DNA from: Bacteroidota bacterium
Lineage (GTDB): Bacteria; Bacteroidota; Bacteroidia; AKYH767-A; OLB10
Length of the DNA stretch: 64,000 nt
Reading direction: 5' to 3'
Assembly (NCBI GenBank): GCA_016713445.1
Contig: JADJPB010000001.1
Span: 186,001 to 250,000 of the forward strand
Every line of letters begins with the position of its first letter. Within the stretch, counting starts at the first letter, position 1. Below the pieces are notes generated by a model. The model did no database searches, was not told the DNA's origin, and worked only from the letters and a program-made list of their open reading frames with translations. Both the position numbers and the translations under genes were made by a program. Below are positions 31,237 through 39,825 of this stretch, piece after piece.

Positions 31237-31315
31237 AAATGTTAATAAATTAGGTTTTTTATTGTAATTCCACCGCCTTTTTTTTCTATTTTTCAATGGA
31301 TAAAATTGAAATCTT

Positions 31316-34300
31316 ATGGAGAAGGAGTTAGAACAACAACATACTGGTAAAATAAATAGTGATATTAACTTAAGTATGCAATATTTAATTTCTGGTTTTG
31401 AACTGGATTTAGATACGCTAAGTATTCATATTGATCAACCCCATATTGATATGTTGAATACGATGGGACATGAGAATGTTCCTGAAACCATGCATTTGTT
31501 GGAGTATGCAGAGCGATTTATTCATGCGAATGACTTAGAAAGTATTCAAAAGAGAATCGCCTTCGCTAATGATCATCGCGAAGATCCCAGTTATTACGAT
31601 CGGATGGAAATTAAATTGATGGATGCATCCGGAAGAATCTGTTTTTGCATTATTAACACTTGGAGTTTGAGGCCGGGAGTTATCAAGGGGTTAGGGCAGA
31701 ACATTACCGATCTAAAAGCGGTCAAAGAAATTATTCATGATAAATCCGCATCGTTAAATGCTGTGTTGGAGAGTTCTGATGATTCAGTGTTTATTTTAAA
31801 ATGCAATGGGGACTTGATAGAATATAATCAAAATTTTCTGGAAATGATGAATCGATTTTTTAATATCGATGTGGTAGATGGATTGAATATACTTTCAGTG
31901 TTACCAATTAGTATTCGTGAACAATGGGCTCCATTGATCCATGAAGCCTGTTCCGGAAATAGGCAAAATGCTGAATTGACTTTGCAAAATCAAGATGCGT
32001 ATAATTTTGAAATTTCTGTGAATCCTATACTAGTAAATGGAGAAGTGAATTCAGTTTCGTTTTTTATAAAGGATGTGACGGAAAAAAAGCAGGATGAGCA
32101 CGTGGGAATCTTTGGAGAATAAAGTTTTTGAACAGTTAAGTAGAAATGAAAATATTAATGTTGTTTTTGATACCATGTTAACTGGTTTGAAGCAGATTTG
32201 TACGAATATGTATTGCTACGTAACAAAGAAACGAGAAGGAGAAATGGAATTAGAGTGGCTCAGCCACCCTTCTATTTCAGAAAAATATATCAACTCGATT
32301 CCAAGTATTCCTATCGATCCTCTAAAGGGCTCTTGTGGCTTAGCTGCTTATTCTATGCAGCCCGTTTACATTTCAAATATCCGAGAATTTGAATGTTGGG
32401 ATAACTATCGCGATAATACGTTGCTTCAAGGCTTTCAAGCTTGTCATTCATTTCCTATTTTAAGAAATGATGGAATGGTGCTCGGTACCATTGGCGCCTA
32501 TTTTAAAGATATTCATGACTTGTCAGATTTTGAATTGTCTCTTTTTAAAAGAGCGGTAAATGTATCGAGCGTAATTCTTGAAAAATATTCTATAGAAAAT
32601 GAAGTTTATTTGAAAAGTAGGCAGCTGGAAGAACTTGGATATTCAATTCCTGGCGTGATGTACATTGTAAAAATGGACAATGAAGGAAGAAGAAAATTTG
32701 AATTCGTAAGCGAAAGAATTGGTGAATTCATGAAGATTTCAAAACAAACTGCTTTAGATTCTTACTCAAGTGTCTTATCTAATTTGGAAGAGAAAGATCA
32801 AGTCATTTTCATGGAGAAGTTGAAATACTCACTGGAAAACCGATTGCCTTTAAATACAGAATTTCGATTGCGTCCTGAAGTGAATCCGGAATTTCATTGT
32901 TTTATGTTACAGTCTGTGCATCATTTTAACAAGGACGGAACAGTGGTTACGTATGGTTCCATTTACGATATTTCCCCTCAAAAGAAGGTGGAGCTGGAAC
33001 TCAAGAAGAAACAAGAAGAGATGTTGTCTCTGATAAAGTGCTTGGATGATGTGGTGTACGTATTGAATGAAGACGATGTTTTTATTGATGTGTTTGCGAA
33101 AGATGAGTCATTATTTTTTATGGATAAATCGAAAATTGTTGGAAAGAAATTCACAGAAATTTTTGAAAATAAGGTTTGCGATTTATACTTGAATGCAAAA
33201 ATAGAACTATTAGAAAATAATGAATCCGAAAAATTTTATTTTGATTTTATTCGAAATGGTGAAGTAGTAAATTTCTGTTCTCGCTTAATTCAAGTGAACG
33301 ATACATCGCAAGTAGTTTTTACTGCTAAGAATTTTTCTTCCGAATTAAAAACAATGGAAGTTAATAAAAAATTAAGTAAGATTTTGGAAGATGCTGCTGA
33401 CTTTGCTAGATTCGGAACCTTCGAGTTTGATGTCTCTACGAATGAAGTCTTTTGGTCAAAAGGTATGTTTGATTTGTTGGGATTAGAAAATAAATTTAGT
33501 CCATCTGAATTATTCTCAAAATTTTTGAAAATAATTCATCCCGATGATGTTGCTCCCTTTGAATCTTACATGAAAAATGCACTTGAAAAGGGCGCAGGTT
33601 TTGAGTGGGATCATCGTCTCAAACACGTAAACGGGGATTATATTTGGCTTCAAGGGAAAGTGAAAATTGATGTTGCTGACAATGGTGTTCCTAAGAGTAT
33701 GAAAGGGATATGTTTTGATATCACAAAACGTAAACTGGCTGAAGTGCTTACGCAAAGAAAAAATAGTTTGAATGAAGCCATTTCATTACTATCTAAGGAA
33801 TTGTATACTGATGGTGAAATAATAGACTCTATAAATTTAATTCTCCCTAAAATTGGTGAAGCTTCTCAAGTGAATCGAATTCGCATTTTTCGAAATTCTA
33901 ATGTTGATACTGACGGTGTATTGCGCGCAATTCATATTTTAGAGTGGAATGATGGTCTGTTTCCTTCAAAGTTGGAGAATGACTTATTAAACAATTGCAA
34001 TTATACAGAAATTGGATTTGGTCGATGGCTGGAGGTGTTGGGAAAGGGTGAATCGATTGTGGGGGAAGTAGCGAATTTTCCAAAAAGAGAACAGGATGTT
34101 CTGTTAGCTCAGGATATCTTGTCTATGGCTGTTATTCCAATTTTTGTTGGTAATAAATGGTGGGGATTCATTGGAATGGAGGAATGTAGAGGCGCACGAA
34201 ATTGGAAAAGTGGAGTGGTTGAATTAATTCAAAACATCTCTTCTCTCATTGGACTAGCATTAAAGCGAAAGCAGGAGTATTCAATTTTGGCGGAAAATAA

Positions 34301-35315
34301 AGCGAAGTATAAAGCCGCCTTTGAAACTATGAGTGAGGCGTTGGTAATAACTGATAAGAATGGAATTCATATTAATTCAAATGAAGCCGCTAAAAAATTA
34401 TTGGGATTAATAGGCAAACAAAAAGTAGGTGTCTGTGATACGTTAAAACAAAATGGGAATGTTTTAATTCATGAAGATGGAACTGAGTTTTCTGAAGAGG
34501 AGTATCCCATAAATCGTGTGACTCAAAGAAATGAAATTGTTAAGGATGTAGTGATGGGAGTAAAGAGTAGTGATGGTGAAACAAGATGGATTTCTGTGAA
34601 TGCCTCACCGCTTTATTCTTTTGGAAATGATCATGAGACTACTGGAATTATGTTGGTGATCTCCAACGTGAATGAAAAAATTTCGCTTGCAAGAAAATTA
34701 AAGGAAAGTGCGGAGCTAAATGATTCGTTGGAAAAACACATTCCTAATGAAATTGCTTATAGCCTGGAATTGACAGCTCAAATGTTGCAATTGCAAAAAC
34801 TATTTGTGACGAATGAAAATACGCAAGTTGTCTTGGATGAAAGTGCGAGCCGAATTCAAACGTTGAAACAATTGCACATCTTCCAAGAGAAATCAAATGG
34901 AGTGGATGTATTGAAAACGGAGTCGTTTTTTAATGCGATCGTGAAAACTGTATTAAAGGCTGGTAATGATAATGGCGTTTCTTTGAATGTTAGTTTGAAT
35001 ACATCAGACATTCTATTGCCAATCCGGAAAGCATTGCCTTTTTGCTTAATCGTTAATGAGATAATGTCAAATAGCTTAAGACATGCCTTTGATGGGAAGC
35101 TAACTGGAGACATCCAGATTTCATTCAAAAAACAAGGCGAATACTTTATTTTAGAATTGAATGATAACGGTAAGGGATTACCGAAAAATTTCAATTGGGA
35201 GAAATCAAACACTTTTGGCTTCCGCTTAATTCAAAAACTACTCATTCAACTTAAAGGTGCCGCCACCGTTACGAGTGAAAAAGGTTGTAAAATGATGGTC
35301 ACTTTCCCGAGTTAA
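31316..35315 (+). CDS. Multi-PAS/GAF sensor kinase with atypical HisKA_2-like box (frame-broken)
   Basis: About 1332 residues once one surplus base between 32082 and 32105 is removed (e.g. DEHVESLENKVFEQL). No membrane segment or signal peptide. Order: PAS (~20-140), PAS (~145-260), GAF (~265-425; SCGLAAYSMQPVYISNI), PAS (~430-560), PAS (~570-680), PAS with PAC (~690-815; HPDDVAPFESYMK, DITKRKLAE), GAF (~820-985), PAS (~995-1125), then a DHp-like helix and a HATPase_c domain (~1215-1332; N box IVNEIMSNSLRHAF, G1 DNGKGLP, G2 TFGFRLIQKL). The DHp helix aligns with the HisKA_2 KEIHHRVKNNLQ box but has KHIPNEIAYSLEL, lacking the phospho-acceptor histidine. No response regulator is adjacent. Confidence 0.82.
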
Positions 35316-35335
35316 TTTGAAAATTAATGAATTTG

Positions 35336-35353
35336 ATAGCGAGGCTTCGCTAT
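35336..35353. repeat. Palindrome ATAGCGA-GGCT-TCGCTAT
   Basis: A 7-bp perfect inverted repeat 20 bases after the kinase stop. It resembles the copies near 27352 and 56999 in reverse orientation and may act as a terminator-like structure. Confidence 0.55.
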
Positions 35354-35433
35354 GAAAATGTTGTGATGCAGATGTATATTTATGAATTACATATTATCGG
35401 GAATCCCAATTTATCATCCTAATAGCTATCGGC

Positions 35434-35505
35434 ACACCAAATCTCCAAAATCTCCCAATCTCCGATTCTCCGACTCTCCAATCCACCAATCCACCAATCC
35501 ACCAA
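35434..35505. repeat. Low-complexity TCTCCRATT / CCACCAAT repeat
   Basis: Runs of AATCTCC, GATTCTCC and GACTCTCC words followed by three tandem ATCCACCA units. The word CCGACTCTCCAATC is shared with 27521-27534. It lies just beyond the nfu stop. Confidence 0.55.
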
Positions 35506-35509
35506 TTGC

Positions 35510-35754
35510 CTACGCGACGGCTTCCACCGCTTTAATGCCGGGGACCGCTTTGATGAGGGATTGTTCAATACCCGCTTTTAACGTCATCGCACTCATTGAA
35601 CACGAGCTGCAGCTCCTTCTAAACGTACTCTTACCACTAAATCATCCGTGAGTTCAACAAAACTTACATTTCCATTGTCGGCTTCTAAATAAGGACGCAG
35701 TTGAGCTAGCGTATCTTCAATTCGTAAAATGAGTTCACTCTTATTCGTGTTCAT
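35510..35754 (-). CDS. nfu: NifU C-terminal-domain Fe-S scaffold/carrier (frame-broken)
   Basis: 81 residues after adding one T near 35613. MNTNKSELILRIEDTLAQLR starts the chain, YLEADNGNVSFVEL follows, and the repaired segment gives GACSSCSMSAMTLKAGIE with the CxxC cluster ligands. It ends GIKAVEAVA at TAG 35510-35512. Nfu proteins carry [4Fe-4S] clusters to apo-targets. The ATG shares its A with the mrp stop (TAATG), showing tight coupling to the Mrp scaffold ATPase. Confidence 0.88.
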
Positions 35755-36858
35755 TAGTTGCTAGCTTGAGTCTGAAGTTTTTTTGTAGGTGCTTGCTTGG
35801 CATTTCGGATTGCAACTTGTTGCGCTACGTTACCCGCTAAAGTTAAAAATGCTAATGCAGCTGGGTGTTGCATATCGTTTACAATGGGAGTACCCATATC
35901 GCCACCTTCACAAATGCTTTGTACGAGCGGAATCTCTCCTAAAAATGGAACATTTAATTCTTCAGCCAATAACTTACAACCTCCATTTCCAAAGATGTAA
36001 TATTTGTTATTGGGTAATTCTTTTGGCGTGAAGTACGCCATGTTTTCTACTAGGCCTAATATGGGAACTTTAATGGATTCCATCTGGAACATGGCAATTC
36101 CTTTTTTCGCATCGGCTAATGCAACGAGCTGCGGTGTGGAAACAATGACTACTCCTGTTACCGGAACAGTTCCTACTAAAGTCAAATGAATATCACTGGT
36201 TCCCGGAGGTAAGTCGATGAACATATAATCCAATTCTCCCCAATCCGCATCGTTGAACAACTGTTGTAATGCTTTTGATGCCATCGGACCTCTCCAAACA
36301 ATGGCTTGTGAGGGGTCGGCTAAAAATCCAATGGATAATAATTTCACGCCGTATTTTTCAACGGGGATCATATATTGTCTTCCGTTTCTTTCGTTGATGA
36401 ATAAGCGTTCGTTTTCAACACCGAACATAATAGGTTGTGACGGACCAAAAATATCAGCATCTATCAATCCTACCTTTGCTCCTGTTTGTGCCATAGCCAC
36501 CGCTAAATTGGCTGCTACTGTCGATTTTCCCACACCACCTTTTCCAGATGCAACGGCAATGATGTTTCGAACGCCAGGTAAAAATTCTTGTGTAGAAGGA
36601 CGCTTAGTGGTAACACTCGCTGTCATGTTAATGTTCACTTCAGCTTCTTCATCCACCATATGTATAATCGCATTACGGCAAGCGTTTGCGATAAATTCTT
36701 TCATCGGACAAGCAGGTGTCGTAAGCTCAACGGTGAAACCTCACTTTTTTTTCCATCCACTTCAACATCTTTAATCATGTTTAAGGTAACCAAATCTTTT
36801 TCAAATCCGGATCATCCACATGGCTCAAAGCCTCTAGCACTTGTTCTTTGGTAATCAT
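35754..36858 (-). CDS. mrp: Mrp/ApbC-family Fe-S cluster carrier ATPase (indels near N-terminus)
   Basis: About 367 residues. The N-terminal MIP18/DUF59 domain (MITKEQVLEALSHVDDPDLK, TTPACPMKEF) is frame-broken by a short A run near 36800 and surplus bases at ~36735-36750. From 36704 the frame is clean: deviant Walker A ASGKGGVGKSTVAANLA, GLIDADIFGPSQP, WRGPMASKALQQ, DYMFIDLPPGTSD. The usual CxxC of Mrp proteins is not obvious in the C-terminal half (FGNGGCKLLAEE has a single Cys), a feature of some Bacteroidota homologues. It loads Fe-S clusters on apo-proteins, with Nfu in the same operon. Confidence 0.92.
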
Positions 36859-36893
36859 ATTTTTTTGCCTTTCCGCTTATTGTAATCAGGTAG

Positions 36894-36901
36894 CAAAGTT
36901 A
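36894..36901 (-). promoter_or_regulatory. -7 box for mrp-nfu
   Basis: Minus-strand TAACTTTG, 36 bases before the mrp ATG. No clear -33 element. Confidence 0.4.
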
Positions 36902-37006
36902 GAAATATAGACTTGATTCTAAGCTAAAATAACCTGCTTATAATCATGAAATAAAATTATTATCTTCATGATTATCAATTTCTTATAAAAATTGCTTTTT
37001 AATATA

Positions 37007-37036
37007 TTTGAAAATCAAAATCATTATTTACATTTG
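37007..37036 (+). promoter_or_regulatory. Promoter TTTG-N18-TACATTTG
   Basis: TTTG at 37007-37010, 18-base spacer, TACATTTG at 37029-37036. This is a full match to the Bacteroidota sigma consensus and lies 24 bases before the ATG at 37061. It now drives only a gene fragment. Confidence 0.6.
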
Positions 37037-37060
37037 AATTGTATTTTAATTTATTCTCTT

Positions 37061-37234
37061 ATGAGACCTTTGGTTGCTTTTTTATTAGTTTTTTTCAATT
37101 TGACTCTAGCAGAGGCACAGATAAATTTAGTTTCTAATCCGAGTTTTGAGTATAAAAGCATATCGTACAAAAACCAATATTACAATATTCTTTTCCCAAT
37201 CAGAAAAGCATTATCCCAAATCGCAATTAAATAA
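37061..37234 (+). pseudogene. Remnant: signal peptide and first residues of a secreted-module gene
   Basis: MRPLVAFLLVFFNLTLAEAQ is a signal peptide. The next residues INLVSNPSFE match the mature N-terminus of the two paralogues downstream (INLVPNPSFE in both 37256 and 38853 genes, allowing Q/A changes before it). Homology stops abruptly at 37153, where the 27-bp leader repeat of the next gene begins; the remaining codons are read-through of that leader. I read it as the 5' stump of a third copy of the module. Confidence 0.65.
37154..37180 (+). repeat. 27-bp leader repeat, copy 1
   Basis: 27 bases, AAAAGCATATCGTACAAAAA followed by CCAATAT, identical to 38750-38776. It begins 102 bases before the ATG at 37256; copy 2 begins 103 bases before the ATG at 38853. 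Confidence 0.9.
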
Positions 37235-37255
37235 CATTTTTAAACACCAATCATC

Positions 37256-38218
37256 ATGAAAAAATATTTCTACCTCCCTCTTTGCATTTTATCGCTGCAA
37301 AATGCAACTGCTCAAATAAATCTTGTGCCCAACCCGAGCTTTGAGGATACAGTTTATTGCCCTACAGGTAAAAATCAATTAAATGCTAGCGAGCATTGGT
37401 TGAATTTTGGCAATTCACCCGATTATTATAATGCTTGTTCTAACCCTGCTTTTGGTGTTCCTAATTCTAATCAAGGCTTTCAATATGCTCATACTGGAAA
37501 TGCATATGTAGGAGCAGTTTTTTTTTATCGGTCTAATTCTCCAGTTGGACCAAATTATAGAGAGCCCATTGGAATAGCACTTACAAGCAATTTAATTATA
37601 GGTCAGAAGTATTATGTCTCTTTTTTTGCTGTCAATGCTGCAGTAAACATTGTCTCTATAGCTTGTGATAAATTGGGAATTAATTTTTACACACTTCCAT
37701 TTGATTCCTGCTGTCCGCCACCATTATTAAACACATCAAAATTATACACAGATAGTATACTTATAGACACGCTCACTTGGATTAAAATAAGCGGATCGTT
37801 CATTGCTCACTCTGCCTATCAGTACCTATGTATAAGTAATTTTTTTAATGATGCTAATACTGATACCTTATCTACAGCTCCATTCCCTAGTTATGCATAC
37901 TATTATATAGATGATGTTTGCGTAAGCACCTATTCACTCTATAATGATACCTGGACTTGAATTAATCAAACTGAAAACAAACAAAATTAAATAACTATAT
38001 TTCCAAATCCTTCTTCAGGATTTTTTTCGATAGAATCTCCTATCCCTATTAAAGCTTACCGTTTGTATAATATGCATGGTCAAGTTATAAAGGATGAAGT
38101 AACTAATAATGCATATTCCACTTTAATTGATTTGAAAAACCTATCTAGTGGAATTTATTTTATACGAATTTATACGCAGTCCAATACAAGTACCCATAAA
38201 ATTATTTTAACTTACTAA
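37256..38218 (+). pseudogene. Secreted T9SS-type protein, module copy 1, with two in-frame stops
   Basis: Full-length equivalent is 320 residues. Signal peptide MKKYFYLPLCILSLQNATAQ, then a beta-sandwich shared with the copy at 38853 (INLVPNPSFEDTVYCP, CCPPPLLNTSKLYTDSI, YYYIDDVCVSTYS). The frame meets TGA at 37958-37960 and TAA at 37988-37990, yet continues in the same frame into a recognisable sorting domain (ITIFPNPSSGFFSIESPIP, LSSGIYFIRIY) ending at 38218. No indel is needed, so these are true stop changes or a small local rearrangement, unlike most breaks in this window. The product would lack its T9SS signal. Confidence 0.72.
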
Positions 38219-38229
38219 TTTATTTTAAT

Positions 38230-38703
38230 ATGAAAACGAACAATCAATTGGTAATTTGCATCTCTCTAGTGATGCTTTTTACAACAAAAAATCTAATAGC
38301 ACAAGTATCAACACCTTTTAATATTGGTGTTGTTGGCGACTACGTCGGTTGGACACTAGGCGAAAATAAAGATTTGAACATTGTTAACGAAGATCGATTT
38401 CGAATCAACTTTTTCACAGATGCTGGCCCAGGCAGCGGTGGTATGTGGAATAACTTAAGAATGTTTATACATGACGATAATGGTCATGTGGGTATTGGCA
38501 ATTTTGCAACCGCGAATACTTTATTGCATTTGCATCAAGAGGATCATGATAACACAACAGTAAATTTTCAAATGACTAACGCCGCCATTGGAAATGCTAA
38601 TTCAGATGGATTCTTAGTAGATGTTAATGGAAGCGGTTTGCTTCGGTTAAATCAACAGGAAAGAGCTCCTATGCAGTTTTGGGGCATGGGAAGAGCGGTG
38701 TGA
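38230..38703 (+). pseudogene. Truncated tail-fibre-like secreted protein, module copy 1
   Basis: 157 residues. Signal peptide MKTNNQLVICISLVMLFTTK. The following ~130 residues parallel the N-terminus of the 804-residue protein at 39826 (GGMWNNLRMFI, GIGNFATANTLLHLHQ, NQQERAPMQFWG). Homology ends sharply after QFWG at about 38683. The last residues, MGRAV, and the 45 bases after them are unrelated. It lacks the body, the S74 chaperone and the T9SS domain of its paralogue, so I take it as a truncated remnant. Confidence 0.72.
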
Positions 38704-38749
38704 GCAGTAGTGCGAGAGCGATATTTTACATATTCAATTTCTCAAAAAA

Positions 38750-38776
38750 AAAAGCATATCGTACAAAAACCAATAT
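38750..38776 (+). repeat. 27-bp leader repeat, copy 2
   Basis: Identical to 37154-37180. The 5' flanks differ completely, so the repeat marks the 5' edge of the duplicated module. Confidence 0.9.
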
Positions 38777-38852
38777 AAATATATTTCTTTTCACTTCCAC
38801 GAAAACAAAGACCAAACTTGCAAGTAAATTACTTTTTAAATCAGCCACCATC

Positions 38853-39814
38853 ATGAAAAAATATCTCCTCCTCCTACTTTGCATTTTCTATCTGCAAAAG
38901 GCCACCGCACAACTCAACCTCGTGCCCAATCCAAGCTTTGAAGATACCGTGTATTGTCCATTTGGAACCGATCAATTAGATGCTTGTGCCAATTGGTTAA
39001 ATTTTTGTAATTCTCCGGATTACTTTAATGCATGCTCTAATCCTGCCTTTGGTGTTCCCAATTCCGTGTTTGGCTATCAATATGCCCATACCGGAAATGC
39101 CTATGCGGGGGCTGTTTTTATCAAAGCCCAAGCAGTCCAAACGGACCAAATCATCGAGAATTTATAGGCATTGAACTTTTAAATAATTTGATAATTGGTC
39201 AAAAGTATTTTGTTTCCTTTTATGCTGTTAATTCAGGTAAATATAATTTCTCAATTGCGAATAATAAACTAGGTTTAAATCTTTATACTGTTGCTTTTGA
39301 TTCCTGTTGTCCGCCACCTTTATTAAATACTGCAAAATTATATACAGATAGTATTTTAACCGATACACTCAACTGGACAAAGATTAGTGGATCATTTATC
39401 GCTGATTCTGCTTATCAATATTTATGTATAAGTAATTTTTTTGACGATGCCAGCACTGATACAATTGAACTGTATCCATTTTATTCAAATGGATACTATT
39501 ATATTGATGATGTTTGCTTAAGTACTGATTCAATTTATAATGAAACTTGGACTGGCTTGAATAATTTAGAAGGTACATCACCTACAATTTCTATTTTTCC
39601 CAATCCAACTTCAGGATTTTTTACGATTGAATCTCCTATACCAATTTTTCGATACAGTTTAATTAATATGAACGGGCAATTGTTAGCAGAACATTCTAGT
39701 AATTTCAATTTAAAATTTCAAATTGATTTAACTGAATATCCAAACGGCATATACATATTACGAATTCAAACTAAATTTAATGTGAGTAATCTTAAAATTA
39801 TTTTAGCTAATTAA
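38853..39814 (+). CDS. Secreted T9SS-type protein, module copy 2 (one indel)
   Basis: 320 residues after adding one base near 39120. ATG at 38853; the frame is open further upstream but only from here gives a signal peptide (MKKYLLLLLCIFYLQKATAQ). Mature part: QLNLVPNPSFEDTVYCP, a beta-sandwich with CCPPPLLNTAKLYTDSI and YYIDDVCLSTDSIYNETW, then a type A sorting domain (SIFPNPTSGFFTIESPIP, LTEYPNGIYILRIQ). Same length as the copy at 37256. It is 11 bases upstream of the tail-fibre-like gene and probably forms a two-gene operon with it. Function unknown; the fold suggests a carbohydrate-binding or structural domain. Confidence 0.8.
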
Positions 39815-39825
39815 CTCTTAAAAAA

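Noticed and set aside
35382..35651. 89-codon plus-strand frame over low-complexity repeat and nfu
   Set aside because: It reads repeated Ser/Pro words from the repeat and then antisense of nfu.
36253..36774. 173-codon plus-strand frame opposite mrp
   Set aside because: It is the antisense of the well-conserved Mrp ATPase domain. It has no start context and no recognisable domain.
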